Shown here in pieces: positions 53,272 to 63,059 of a stretch of 64,000 bases of DNA. The translations under genes and the position numbers were made by a program. Location of the stretch: assembly GCF_017356035.1 (NCBI RefSeq), contig NZ_JAFIQX010000010.1, positions 220,481-284,480 of the forward strand. The letters run 5' to 3'. This DNA is from Longitalea luteola (GTDB lineage Bacteria > Bacteroidota > Bacteroidia > Chitinophagales > Chitinophagaceae). The notes under the pieces were generated by a model. The model ran no database searches, was not told the DNA's origin, and saw nothing but the letters and a program-made list of their open reading frames with translations. How positions within the stretch are numbered: the stretch's first letter is position 1; each line of letters starts with the position of its first letter.

Positions 53272-55149
53272 TTATTCCACTTTTACAACCTTGCTTCTTG
53301 CCGATACGCCGTTTTCGTTGATAGCTTCAATAGAGAAATAGTAAGGCTTTTCTTTATCCATGGTTTTGCAGTAATACTCATTGCTGCTATACACCATTAC
53401 ACAATTGTATAATTTATCAGGTTCAATGCCCATGTAAATATTATAGGCGTAGGCATTATCAACCGGCGACCATTTCAACCAGGCGCTGCGTTTGTCCTTT
53501 TCTGTTCGCAATACAATAAACTGCTTTACCGTGTCGGGCTTGCTGCCGTTGCCATTGCCAAATACCCGCAGTCCGCTGAGCGCAAATTTTCCGCCCGGCA
53601 TATGGATATTTTCTAATTTAAGGTAACGGGTTTGAACAGGGTTTTCCAGTTCAATATAATCGTGGGGTACATCGGTTTTGTTATTGCTTTTATCGATCAG
53701 CAATTTCCATTTTTTACCGTCGGTACTATGGTACAATTTATACTGATGATACACATCTTTTGTCTTACCCAGGAATTCTACATCCTGGTCGGCATAATTG
53801 ATCTGAATGGCGCGTACAGTAGCGGTATTGCCCAGGTCGGTTGTTATCCATTCTCCTTTATTGCCCGAAGCTGCGCTCCAGTATGATTTTATATCCTCAT
53901 CCACGGCAAAATTAGGGTAGTAACTGCCAAGGGTAGATGAAACTGTAACCGGTTTATTGTAGTTCAGCAGCATCCAGCCGGTGAAGCCTGCGGCTTGAGC
54001 CCCCTCGAGGCCTCCCCCGGTGCGGGAGGTGTTTGCAGCCCCCTCGCCGCCCGCTTCAGAAGATGAGGCGGAAGGGCCCCTTCCCGGTAAATAGTAAGGA
54101 TAATCGCCGAAGGCCGAATTCATATACATTACATCATCCTTGTCGAAACCGGCAGGCCAGATGCCTATTCGCCGTTCAAAATTATTTTTGACTGAAATAG
54201 CAATGGTAGATACATGCCACCAGTTGTTGTATGTGTCTTTGAAGGTGGCGCCATGACCGGCACCGCGGGCGAAACCACCAGGTTTAAAACTAAAGGGCAG
54301 CGATTGGGGGGTAAACGGCCCCAGGGGATGATCACCTACCACCACGCCATCGGCATAGCCGCTGAATTCGGTGCCCGGCGCGCCATATTGCAGGTAATAT
54401 TTACCGTTATGTTTTGTCATCCAGGCCCCTTCAATGAAGGGGTCAAGGAATGTATTGTCGTGATATTCCCCAAATCGCTGCCAGCCGTAGCGCCACGGTT
54501 CCAGCAAATACATTTCCTTGCGGGTGCCTTTGGGGTCAAATGTTTTGCGGTCAACTTCGATGCCGTATAACGGGTAGCGGTTGCTGCTGCCGTTATACAT
54601 GTACAATTTTCCATCGTCATCGAGGAAGAAAGCCGGGTCCCAGCCGCCGATCTCAAAGGAGTCCACGGCTTCTTTCCATTCATTGCCCTTGGGATTAGTG
54701 CTCATCCATATCGGAAAATCGGATGTATAAGTGGAGCCAAATACAAACATGGTATCACCCTGCACCCAAACGGCAGGCGCACAAAGCTCGTCATACACCT
54801 TGTGGTATGGCTTCAGGAACAAACGGGAAATGAAATGCCAGTTGCTGAGATCGTCGCTCCACCAATAGCCCCATTGATTGGTGCTGAATAAATAGTAGTC
54901 GCCTTTATATAACACGATCACGGGATCTGCGGTAGCCCGGTGTTTGCCCCATTGCGTAAAATTCGGTATGGGCGTATAGCCATAGTCAATATTCAGGGGA
55001 TTGCAATAAGTTCGGGGAGAAGCATGTAAGGTGGGCCCCCTGTCAGAAAGAGACCCACCTTTATTATCAACCTTGCTTTGAGGGAACGCCTGTGGTGCTT
55101 GTACTATAACAATAAACAGAAAGATTATATAAAGAATTCTTGTAAACAT
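53272..55149 (-). CDS. Family 43 glycoside hydrolase with discoidin and fibronectin-III domains
   Basis: 625 residues with a signal peptide (YIIFLFIVIVQAPQAFPQ). The five-bladed GH43 propeller (about 48-355) has the catalytic Asp75 (RATADPVIV), Asp171 (GGWDPAFFLDDDG) and Glu240 (PFIEGAWMTKHNG). A discoidin (F5/8 C) domain is at about 395-530 (LGNTATVRAIQINYADQ) and an Fn3 domain at about 535-625. GH43 covers arabinanases, xylosidases and galactosidases, so the bond is not determined. Two insertions with compositional breaks are present: residues 26-45 and 357-388, the latter low-complexity (GRGPSASSSEAGGEGAANTS). They are in frame and look like dispersed GC-rich palindromic repeats. Confidence 0.88.
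   Translation of the reverse strand: MFTRILYIIFLFIVIVQAPQAFPQSKVDNKGGSLSDRGPTLHASPRTYCNPLNIDYGYTPIPNFTQWGKHRATADPVIVLYKGDYYLFSTNQWGYWWSDDLSNWHFISRLFLKPYHKVYDELCAPAVWVQGDTMFVFGSTYTSDFPIWMSTNPKGNEWKEAVDSFEIGGWDPAFFLDDDGKLYMYNGSSNRYPLYGIEVDRKTFDPKGTRKEMYLLEPWRYGWQRFGEYHDNTFLDPFIEGAWMTKHNGKYYLQYGAPGTEFSGYADGVVVGDHPLGPFTPQSLPFSFKPGGFARGAGHGATFKDTYNNWWHVSTIAISVKNNFERRIGIWPAGFDKDDVMYMNSAFGDYPYYLPGRGPSASSSEAGGEGAANTSRTGGGLEGAQAAGFTGWMLLNYNKPVTVSSTLGSYYPNFAVDEDIKSYWSAASGNKGEWITTDLGNTATVRAIQINYADQDVEFLGKTKDVYHQYKLYHSTDGKKWKLLIDKSNNKTDVPHDYIELENPVQTRYLKLENIHMPGGKFALSGLRVFGNGNGSKPDTVKQFIVLRTEKDKRSAWLKWSPVDNAYAYNIYMGIEPDKLYNCVMVYSSNEYYCKTMDKEKPYYFSIEAINENGVSARSKVVKVE
53986..54081. repeat. GC-rich insertion in the GH43 coding sequence
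   Basis: A 96-bp in-frame stretch of markedly higher G+C than its surroundings, with a stem of type CTCCC...GGGAG (about 54011-54029). It encodes a Gly/Ala/Ser-rich linker at the junction of the propeller and the discoidin domain. I infer a dispersed palindromic repeat insertion. Confidence 0.55.
55015..55074. repeat. Second GC-rich insertion, N-terminal part of GH43 gene
   Basis: Encodes residues 26-45 (KVDNKGGSLSDRGPTLHASP) and contains an 8-bp inverted repeat AAGGTGGG/CCCACCTT (55029-55036 with 55055-55062). It lies between the signal peptide and the conserved propeller start, where length variation is tolerated. Confidence 0.45.
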
Positions 55150-55208
55150 TTTTCAGATTATTTTTTATTAGGCGTAGACCTTTAACGCCCATCGGATATG
55201 CGTTCAGG

Positions 55209-56567
55209 CTACTTAAAATGCGGACTTGTAAAGCCCAGTTTTTTCAGTCCGGCCTTTATTTCGGGACAGCTCATGAACAATCTCCATAACAAACCACTGC
55301 GATAGTTTTCCATCATTACAACCGCAGGCCCCTGATCGATGGCCAGGTAACGCTCGGGATACCAGTTGGCGGTTTGACTGAACGCATCGTAAAAACCGTA
55401 CGGTCCCCATAGGCGATCTTTCATATCGTTGTACCAGTGGCGCATGGCCTGCATGGATAGCTGTGGTGTATAGGGAAAAGAGGATAAAGCGGCGGTTGGC
55501 GATATAACGCCGTGATCCGTAAGGTTACCGGGAGCATGCGCAGCATACCCGCGTACCGAATAACTTGCAGTGAGCCCCCAGTTATCAGGGCCATACCCTA
55601 TATAGTGTTTAGGATTCTTAACACACCAGGTAAAATTGATCAGGGTCTGGTTCCTGTTTTCAGCCCAATAATCGGCATAGCGGTCCTTCAATCCGCGGGG
55701 ATCGAGTCCGAGAAAAGAATAATGAGCCCAAAACAGCGGACCGCCGTAGGGCGAATCGCCCTGGTGATACAACTGCAGGGAGTAATCATAAACCGGACAT
55801 GGTGAAACAATGCGGCCGTTCTGAGCCCAGCCCTCGTGATATACTTCGGCCGGCACGCCGTGTGTTGGCGAAGAAGCGGCCAGTATATACATGATCAAAC
55901 ATTCGTTATACCCCCGTACCGGAAAATTCATTTCCCATTTGTAGTTGGGGCTCCAGTGCCAGTATAATACGTTCTCCCCTTTCCGGTACCAGTCAAATTC
56001 CACTTCGCGCCATAAGGTATCGATAGTTGCTGCCAGCACCTGTTCTGTTGAATCGCCGTTCTGGAAATACTGGCGCGCACATAATAACCCCTGTAACATG
56101 AACGAAGTCTCCACCAGGTCGCCGCCGTTGTCTTTTCGGCCAAAGGGTTTTACTTTACCGGTTTGGCCATGCCACCAATGGGGCCAGGCGCCATGGAAAC
56201 GGTCGGCCGTTTTCAGGAACTGAACCATTTTTTCGATCCGTTCCCGGCCCTGGTCACGGGTTATGAAACCGCGGTGGATGCCTACCAGAATGGCCATTAC
56301 ACCAAAGCCACTGCCACCGCTGGTGACGACATTCTTATCTTTCTCGGGATAAATATTATCAACGTGAATGCGTTCTCTTGCCATACCGCTGACGGGCTCG
56401 GCACCGTCCCAGAAATATTGAAACGTTTGTTGCTGCACAAGGGTGAACAACTCCTCGTCTTCGGCAGTAAACTTGACCTCATGGTTTACGGACTTTTGCG
56501 TATTGGTACAACGGATCAATAAAAAAGAAAAAACAATCGTAATTAGGGTTAACCTGTAACGTATCAT
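55209..56567 (-). CDS. GH144-type endo-beta-1,2-glucanase (glycoamylase-like domain)
   Basis: 452 residues from the ATG at 56567. Signal peptide with lipobox-like LLIRC. The (alpha/alpha)6 barrel has GGSGFGVMAILVGIHRGFI (about 110-128), RKDNGGDLVETSFMLQGLL, WSPNYKWEMNFPVRGYNECLIMYILAASS, and the C-terminal AIDQGPAVVMMENYRSG. These features match the glycoamylase-like/GH144 domain described first as a beta-1,2-glucanase in Chitinophaga. It would cut beta-1,2-glucan into sophoro-oligosaccharides at the cell surface. The assignment rests on family recall; a related enzyme of other specificity is possible. A longer frame to 56681 crosses the hairpin and is not used. Confidence 0.82.
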   Translation of the reverse strand: MIRYRLTLITIVFSFLLIRCTNTQKSVNHEVKFTAEDEELFTLVQQQTFQYFWDGAEPVSGMARERIHVDNIYPEKDKNVVTSGGSGFGVMAILVGIHRGFITRDQGRERIEKMVQFLKTADRFHGAWPHWWHGQTGKVKPFGRKDNGGDLVETSFMLQGLLCARQYFQNGDSTEQVLAATIDTLWREVEFDWYRKGENVLYWHWSPNYKWEMNFPVRGYNECLIMYILAASSPTHGVPAEVYHEGWAQNGRIVSPCPVYDYSLQLYHQGDSPYGGPLFWAHYSFLGLDPRGLKDRYADYWAENRNQTLINFTWCVKNPKHYIGYGPDNWGLTASYSVRGYAAHAPGNLTDHGVISPTAALSSFPYTPQLSMQAMRHWYNDMKDRLWGPYGFYDAFSQTANWYPERYLAIDQGPAVVMMENYRSGLLWRLFMSCPEIKAGLKKLGFTSPHFK

Positions 56568-56625
56568 TGCGGCGTTTCGTTTGGTTTCGGTACATGTGCG
56601 GGTATGGATCATCCTTCCTGTAAAT

Positions 56626-56666
56626 GATCTGATGGCTGGCGCTTCTGAAGCTCCAACCATCAGATC
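56626..56666 (-). terminator. Long hairpin between susD and GH144 genes
   Basis: GATCTGATGGCTGG (56626-56639) pairs with CCAACCATCAGATC (56653-56666) with one mismatched or wobble pair, and a 4-bp inner stem GCTT/AAGC extends it. No U-run follows, so it is better read as an attenuator or RNA-stabilising element that lowers expression of the enzymes relative to SusCD than as a full terminator. Confidence 0.55.
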
Positions 56667-56691
56667 AGCTGACCTTACCATTAGATTAGCT

Positions 56692-58209
56692 TTACAAATT
56701 CGGATTCAGATCTCGCTGTGTTATCGGCACAGGCAGGTATTCTTCTCCCGGATTAAAACCTTGCGGCGCCAATACGGTAGCAGCCTGACCTGTTCTTATG
56801 AGGTCATTGTAACGTTCACCCCACCATTCGCAGGCAAACTCGGCGCGGCGCTCATCCAACACCTGTTGTAAGGTAACACCTGTGATCGGATTCAGCTTTG
56901 CCCGCTGGCGAACCAGGTTAAACGGCGCATCGCCATTCTGGCCTTTGCGCACCTTTGCTTCCGCATTCAATAACAGCACATCGGCATAGCGAAGTACTCT
57001 TACATTGTTATTGGTTCCATAATCTCTTCTTCCTGATGGCATCTGGCTGGTGGGCAGGTAAGCCTTCCCCATAAACCGGGTTTGCCCGTTTGTATTGCCA
57101 TAAATGTTATCGCCGCTGGGCGTAGTAACAAAATTATCCTCTGAAGTACCTGCAAAAAGTATACTTGTTTTCAGGCGAACAGAATCGTTCCGGCTATTGA
57201 AAAAGTCAACTATTGCCTGCGTCGGCGACAAAAAGCCCCAACCGGCGACCGGGCTGCCGCGCTGGTCGCCGTTAGGTCCCTGAAAATCCCAGAAGGCGCC
57301 GGGTTTTATGGCTGTGCCGGTGCTTGTTCCGAAATCGGTATACTGCAATTCAAACAAGGCTTCATCACTCAGTTTGCCCGGGATCTTCCACAATTGATAA
57401 AAATCGGGGAACAGGCTGAACTTATTGCTATTGATAATTTCATTGGTGGCAGCAAGCACAACATCCCAGTATTGGCTTCCATTATTATTGCCGGCCAGGT
57501 CGGCGGCTGCTTTCGCTTTCAGCAACAACGCCGTATATTTTGTAACGGCTCCCCTGTGCACAGACTGATTGGGCCTGGCATCTTCCAGGAAACCAATTGC
57601 GGTATCCATTTCACTGATGATCCATTGCCTGACCTCTGCAACGGTACTTTTACCCACCGTAGTGAGCTCCTGGTTGTTAATAACAATTGGCACATCGCCA
57701 AACACGCGTGAAGCAAGCATCAGGGCCCAGGCGCGGATCACCCGCACTTCAGACCTGTACTGGTTATACAGAGCAATATTCTGGTTATCGCCATCAGGGA
57801 TGTTCTCTGCAAACTTGGCCAATTCGATCAACGCTTCGTTGCAAAATAACATCAGTCCGAAATGGTCGTTCCAATAGTTATTGTTGCCCCAGAAAGAAAC
57901 AACACCCGGGTTATTGTTCTGGAAGTTCTTAATATCAGACAGCGTACCCTGGTCATTGGGCGCAGAACCTTTGGCCACATCATCACCGCGTACGGTGCGC
58001 ACACCTGCATCTACCCAGTGAACCAGTCCCGGATTATCGCCGGCGGCGGCCCTGTACATCCCAGAAACCGGGGTATACATCAAGTTCAAATTGGCATAAT
58101 CAACGACAGTGCTTCTGGGCTGGTCTTCCAGATCGCGGTCAAGGTATTTACTACAGCCCGCTACCTCTATCACTAATAAGAGAAGAAAAATATTTTTTAT
58201 CGTATTCAT
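56692..58209 (-). CDS. SusD-like outer-membrane glycan-binding lipoprotein
   Basis: 505 residues. Signal peptide with lipobox in IEVAGCSKYLD. Helical TPR-like RagB/SusD fold: RVIRAWALMLASRVFGDVPIV near residue 140 and the C-terminal WWGERYNDLIRTGQAATVL. It binds glycan at the surface and docks onto the SusC transporter encoded 17 bp upstream. The ligand is inferred from the downstream enzymes. Confidence 0.94.
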   Translation of the reverse strand: MNTIKNIFLLLLVIEVAGCSKYLDRDLEDQPRSTVVDYANLNLMYTPVSGMYRAAAGDNPGLVHWVDAGVRTVRGDDVAKGSAPNDQGTLSDIKNFQNNNPGVVSFWGNNNYWNDHFGLMLFCNEALIELAKFAENIPDGDNQNIALYNQYRSEVRVIRAWALMLASRVFGDVPIVINNQELTTVGKSTVAEVRQWIISEMDTAIGFLEDARPNQSVHRGAVTKYTALLLKAKAAADLAGNNNGSQYWDVVLAATNEIINSNKFSLFPDFYQLWKIPGKLSDEALFELQYTDFGTSTGTAIKPGAFWDFQGPNGDQRGSPVAGWGFLSPTQAIVDFFNSRNDSVRLKTSILFAGTSEDNFVTTPSGDNIYGNTNGQTRFMGKAYLPTSQMPSGRRDYGTNNNVRVLRYADVLLLNAEAKVRKGQNGDAPFNLVRQRAKLNPITGVTLQQVLDERRAEFACEWWGERYNDLIRTGQAATVLAPQGFNPGEEYLPVPITQRDLNPNL

Positions 58210-58226
58210 GATGCGAAGTATTAAAA

Positions 58227-61200
58227 TTAATAAGTGATCCTTACGCCGATCGTATAGACGGCGGTGGTAGGATATACATTATTGTCATACCCGGTTCCCG
58301 AAATAAATGTTGCCGGTGTATTGGATGGTATCGCAGCCCGGTCTTTCGGTAACTGGGTGGGCGCCGTTACTTCGGGGGTTACGCCACTGTAGCGGGTAAA
58401 GATGAGGGGCCTGTCGGCAGTTGCATAAACCCTGAACGATGGACCCTCATTTTTGCCAATCTTAAAGTTGTAACCAAGCTGAACATTCTGCAGACGCAAA
58501 TACGAGCCATTTTCTACATAAAAAGAACTGGCATTGTTATTCCATGACTGGGTAATGGCTTCAGCAGAAGGGAATTTGTTGGTAGAACCCTCGCCGGTCC
58601 ATAAGCCGGTTACGAATTCTTCATCACCATTCATGTCAGGGAATTTCTGCCTTAATGCGCGGTTATAATTTAAAATTGAATTACCGCCTATGCCCTGGAA
58701 GAAAATGCTCAGGTCGAAATTTTTATAATCCATCGCAAGCGTAAAGCCATAGGTGATCTTTGGCAGGTAGTTGCCCAGGTTCACCCGGTCATTTTCATCG
58801 AGCACTTTATCCCCATTCTGATCTACATATTTGAAATAACCAGGCTTTACATCATTGTCTACGGCAATTGGATCTGCATCTACTTCCGCCTGGTTTTGAT
58901 AAATACCTGCTACTTCATACCCATAAAAGAAATTAAACGGATCGCCTGGTTGCGAGCGGGTAGGAAATTCGGCAACACCCCCCGGCAGATTTTTCAAAGT
59001 GTGCAGGTCAACCACTTCATTTTTCAAGGTGGTGAGGTTACCGCTGATGCGATAGCCAAGGTCACCCACTTTGTCATCCCAGGTAAGATCAACTTCAATT
59101 CCGCTATTGTTTACCTTACCCCAGTTGCCATACTGGCGGATGCCGGTGAAGGGCAGGCTTCGTTCATAAGCCAGTTTATCGGTTTGGCGGTGATAATAAT
59201 CAATGGATCCTTTCAGCCGTTTGTTCAGCATGGAGAAATCAATACCACCATCCCATTCTGTAACCACTTCCCAGTTCACAGAGCCAAAGACGGGTTGTAT
59301 GCGATAGCCGGGTGTTATAACGCCATTAGATGCAGGGGTGCTTCCAAACACACCCGAAAATTCGTTACCGCTGGAAACTACTGCATAACCGGTGCTGGGC
59401 TGCACATTATCGTTACCAAGTTTACCCCAGGATCCGCGGATCTTCAACTGATCGAATAATTGCTGGCCTTTCATAAAGCCTTCTTCGGAAATGACCCAAC
59501 CCACGCCAATGGATGGAAAATAACCCCATTTGTCCTGGTATTTGGAAGTACCATCGGCACGGAAAGTGGCGGTGAGCAGATATTTGTCGGCAAAATCATA
59601 ACTGATGCGGCCAAACAGACTTGTTGAAGTATTTCTAAAACCGGTTTCGTTGTATCCATCGGTACGGCGGATGCCCTGGTCGGCATACCAGAAAGTCTGC
59701 TGCGGCGGCACACTGTCGGTAATTACCTGGGTACTTCTGAACCGTTCATCCCGGACGGAATGCCCTAACAGCAAGGTCCAGCCGTGGTTGCCGATTTTAT
59801 CTCTATAGGTTATTAAATTATCCAGGATGTAATTTTCCGTCCTGGTTTCGGTAGTGGTTAAAACAGAAGCCTGCTGGCGTTGAATATTATCTACATAATA
59901 CTCCGGCAGGTAATTCTGATTCAGGTCAGAACCATATCGCTGACTAAGCTGCGACCTGAAGGACAACTTGCTCTTTATGATATCTGCTTCTGCATAGAGC
60001 GTAGGCAATAATTGAAAACCCTTGGTTTTATCGAACCAGTAGTTGGAAGCAGCCACCGGGTTATTGAATACGCCATTCGCAAAACCCAGGGTAGATGAAG
60101 ATGCGTATTTCTCGGGTCTTGCAAGCGTATTGGTTTCGTCAAACACCGGGTATAGCGGCGAAGCCATGTAAGCCAGTGAAAAGGCGCCAATGTTGGGATT
60201 CCGCTGGGTAAAATTGCTTAAATGCGTGGTTAGGCCCAGCTTTAAGAATTCATACGGTTTTGCTTCGAGTTGAAAACGGATATTATACCTTTTATAATTA
60301 TTCTCCACCTCCAGAATGCCATCCTGGTACAGGTAATTCAATCCCAGGGTATAGTTCACTTTACTGGCGCCTCCTGCCAGATCGATGCTGTGGTTATGCA
60401 TGAGGGCCGAGCTTTTCAGGATCTCTTCATACCAGTCGGTGTTTGTAGTTGGATTCAATCCCGAACCTCCAAATCTTGAAACTGATAAAGCCACCCTGGC
60501 CGTATCGGTAGCTGTGCCCTTGGCCAGTTGCATAGCCGAATACTGAGCGGCATTGGCCAGTTTGAATTCGCCGGAAGGTCTTTGCACACCAAAGTAACCG
60601 TTGTACGTTACCCGGGTCTTCATGTTATACCGGCCTTTTTTCGTATTAATGATGATCACCCCATTGGCAGCGCGTACGCCATAAATTGCCGCCGCAGAAG
60701 CGTCTTTCAACACTGACATTTCACCGATATCGTTGGTATTGAGGAAGTCGATATTATCTACGAACATGCCATCCACCACGTACAGGGGATTTGTATTGTT
60801 GAAAGAACCCACCCCTCTGACACGAACGGTAGGTGAACCACCCGGTGTTCCGTTGGTAACAACCTGCACTCCGGGTGCATTGCCCTGCAATGCCTGCATT
60901 GGGTTGGCTGTGGTTCTTTTATTCAGCTCTTCTGTATTGACTACACCGATAGGTGCGGTGAGGTCTCGCCGTGAGCTGGTACCGTAACCGATCACTATCA
61001 CCTGCTGCAGTGATGATGCGTCGGCAGATTTCAAGCTGACATCGATGGTAGTGCGGCCGTTAACAGGAATTTCCTGGGTTTCGAAGCCCAGCGATGAAAA
61101 CACAAGCACAGCGCTATCGGGAACTGTTAATGCATAGTTCCCGGCGCCATCGGTGGTTGTACCAATAGTGGTATTTTTTACAAGGACAGAAACGCCTGCC

Positions 61201-61625
61201 ACCGGCTCTCCGGTAGTGCTGGTAACGCGGCCGGAGACCCTGATATCCTGAACGGGCGAGATGCCTGTTTTGAGGATGATGAGTTTATTGGCCATTAATT
61301 GATACGATAATCCTGAATTGTTCAGAATACGGTTCAGGACATCAGTTACTTCGGCATTCACCATGGTAAGGGTGATACGAGGCGCATTGCTAACCAGGCT
61401 TTCGTTGTACAAAAACCTGAAATCGCTTTTCTTTTCGATTAATGATAACGCGCGCTTCAATTGTATTGATTGAAAGTCGACGCTAATCCTGTTCTGGGAA
61501 AAGCCACCGGCAGCAACATGAAGACAACTAAGCAGTATTATAGCAAATGAAAGCTTCATAATCCGGATGAACTTTAACAAAAGCGGGTCACTGCCGAAAC
61601 TCAGCAGAATTCCGTTTTTTTTCAT
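58227..61625 (-). CDS. SusC-like TonB-dependent transporter with STN signalling domain
   Basis: 1132 residues. After an N-terminal signal sequence (MKLSFAIILLSCLHVAAGG begins at residue 23), an STN domain (about 47-118) marks it as a transducer that signals to FecR. A carboxypeptidase-regulatory-like domain (about 128-198) follows, then a plug with VIGYGTSSRRDLTAPIG and GNAPGVQVVTNG, and a 22-strand barrel. It imports oligosaccharides with TonB energy. The FecR and sigma-factor genes next to it fit trans-envelope regulation: bound ligand, then STN, then FecR, then release of the sigma factor. Confidence 0.95.
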   Translation of the reverse strand: MKKNGILLSFGSDPLLLKFIRIMKLSFAIILLSCLHVAAGGFSQNRISVDFQSIQLKRALSLIEKKSDFRFLYNESLVSNAPRITLTMVNAEVTDVLNRILNNSGLSYQLMANKLIILKTGISPVQDIRVSGRVTSTTGEPVAGVSVLVKNTTIGTTTDGAGNYALTVPDSAVLVFSSLGFETQEIPVNGRTTIDVSLKSADASSLQQVIVIGYGTSSRRDLTAPIGVVNTEELNKRTTANPMQALQGNAPGVQVVTNGTPGGSPTVRVRGVGSFNNTNPLYVVDGMFVDNIDFLNTNDIGEMSVLKDASAAAIYGVRAANGVIIINTKKGRYNMKTRVTYNGYFGVQRPSGEFKLANAAQYSAMQLAKGTATDTARVALSVSRFGGSGLNPTTNTDWYEEILKSSALMHNHSIDLAGGASKVNYTLGLNYLYQDGILEVENNYKRYNIRFQLEAKPYEFLKLGLTTHLSNFTQRNPNIGAFSLAYMASPLYPVFDETNTLARPEKYASSSTLGFANGVFNNPVAASNYWFDKTKGFQLLPTLYAEADIIKSKLSFRSQLSQRYGSDLNQNYLPEYYVDNIQRQQASVLTTTETRTENYILDNLITYRDKIGNHGWTLLLGHSVRDERFRSTQVITDSVPPQQTFWYADQGIRRTDGYNETGFRNTSTSLFGRISYDFADKYLLTATFRADGTSKYQDKWGYFPSIGVGWVISEEGFMKGQQLFDQLKIRGSWGKLGNDNVQPSTGYAVVSSGNEFSGVFGSTPASNGVITPGYRIQPVFGSVNWEVVTEWDGGIDFSMLNKRLKGSIDYYHRQTDKLAYERSLPFTGIRQYGNWGKVNNSGIEVDLTWDDKVGDLGYRISGNLTTLKNEVVDLHTLKNLPGGVAEFPTRSQPGDPFNFFYGYEVAGIYQNQAEVDADPIAVDNDVKPGYFKYVDQNGDKVLDENDRVNLGNYLPKITYGFTLAMDYKNFDLSIFFQGIGGNSILNYNRALRQKFPDMNGDEEFVTGLWTGEGSTNKFPSAEAITQSWNNNASSFYVENGSYLRLQNVQLGYNFKIGKNEGPSFRVYATADRPLIFTRYSGVTPEVTAPTQLPKDRAAIPSNTPATFISGTGYDNNVYPTTAVYTIGVRITY

Positions 61626-61791
61626 ACTTTGTTAATTGGAAGGTTAAATAATAGGTGTTTCCTGTGGCTCAAACAGGAAATCGTAATTCAGCCTGTATTT
61701 ACCTGGCGGGATCTCACTGCAATGAGGTTCCGCTTTTTGTTTCAGGCCTAGGAACTATTGTTATTCATTTGGCATCGTTTTGATTAAAAAA

Positions 61792-62922
61792 TCATCTTTC
61801 TACTGTTATTTTATTCCCTTGCATTGAATAATGGAAGGGAGCAGTTATAGCCATATAATCCAGTGCCTGTTGTATGGTTTCATTTTCAAACACGCCGGTA
61901 AAGCGCAGCTCCTGCATTTTTTCGTCTTTGAACTCAATCTCCACATTGTACCAGCGTTCCATTTTTGCAGCCACTTCAAGAAAAGATTCATTGTCAAAGA
62001 CCAGTTTGTTTTGCACCCAGGCTGTTTCTATGAGGAGGCTGTCGGCTTCGGTATAGTTCAATTTACTCAGCGAAACAAAAGGTTCATGTTTTGCCTCACT
62101 CGTTCTTCCGGTATCCGGCGTATTCATCTCCTCATTCATTACTACCAGTTTTTCATTGGGGCGCAAGGTGAATATTTCTTCAGGGCGGTTATGGATCAAC
62201 ACCTGCACTTTGCCATGCACCAGGCTCGTTTCAGTTTGTTTGTCGCCGGGGTACGATTTCACATTAAAAGCTGTACCCAGCACACGTACATCGAGATGTT
62301 GGGTATGGATGACAAAAGGAATTTTTTCCTGGGTTGACGGTGATACAGCAGGCTTCACATCAAAAAAAGCTTCACCACTCAGCGTCACTTCCCGTATTAC
62401 ACCGCCAAAATCTTTGTTATAGGTGAGTACACTACCTGCATTCAACCATACTTTGGACCCATCGGGCAGGGTGATGGTGGTTTTGGAACCATTGCGGGTA
62501 CTCACTTCATTTTTTTCGCCGGTTGTGCCGGCCACAAAAGGGCGGGCTGAAGCAGCCCCATCAGTTATGGAGTAATACCAATAGATACCGCCTGCCACAA
62601 GTATAGCGGCCGCTACACTTATGATCATTAATTTTTTTCCGGAACGCTTTTGAGCAGGTATGAAGTAAGGTTGAGGTGCTGCATCTGCTGTATGATTCCA
62701 GTCGGTACCAGCTTCTTTCAACCGGTTAACATGCCGGTTGAATGCAGCTTCTACCTCGTTATTAGCAGGTATTGGCAGGTTCCATAAGTCAGTTATATTT
62801 TGAAGGGCATAATGCATGTCGGGGTCGCTACGCAACAGTCCTTCCAGTTCTTCCAATTCTTCTGCACTTGCCTCACCAGCCAGTTTTTTGCCAACTAAAA
62901 ACCAGATTCTATCCTTACTCAT
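61792..62922 (-). CDS. FecR-family anti-sigma factor
   Basis: 376 residues. A cytosolic N-terminal part (about 1-92) would hold the sigma factor; one transmembrane helix (LMIISVAAAILVAGGIYWYY, about 95-115); a periplasmic FecR domain (about 135-245) with TTITLPDGSKVWLNAGSVL and LSGEAFFDV; and a DUF4974-like STN-binding C-terminus (about 290-376). It is located between the sigma-factor and susC genes, in the usual order. A TAGGGGTA motif (reverse of 62971-62978) lies about 50 bp before its start. Confidence 0.94.
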   Translation of the reverse strand: MSKDRIWFLVGKKLAGEASAEELEELEGLLRSDPDMHYALQNITDLWNLPIPANNEVEAAFNRHVNRLKEAGTDWNHTADAAPQPYFIPAQKRSGKKLMIISVAAAILVAGGIYWYYSITDGAASARPFVAGTTGEKNEVSTRNGSKTTITLPDGSKVWLNAGSVLTYNKDFGGVIREVTLSGEAFFDVKPAVSPSTQEKIPFVIHTQHLDVRVLGTAFNVKSYPGDKQTETSLVHGKVQVLIHNRPEEIFTLRPNEKLVVMNEEMNTPDTGRTSEAKHEPFVSLSKLNYTEADSLLIETAWVQNKLVFDNESFLEVAAKMERWYNVEIEFKDEKMQELRFTGVFENETIQQALDYMAITAPFHYSMQGNKITVER

Positions 62923-63059
62923 GTGTATAATAGATAATATATACCCATAAGGACACTACTATAAAAGTCATACCCCTAAAGCAGTGAAAGATTTTTTATG
63001 TAGCTGGCTATCAATAGGGTCGTAATTTCCACCATGGGGAAAATGGTACCCCGCTTTAT

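Noticed and set aside
56568..56681. Longer start for the GH144 protein
   Set aside because: The extension crosses the hairpin after susD and hides the signal peptide; the ATG at 56567 gives a normal lipoprotein signal.
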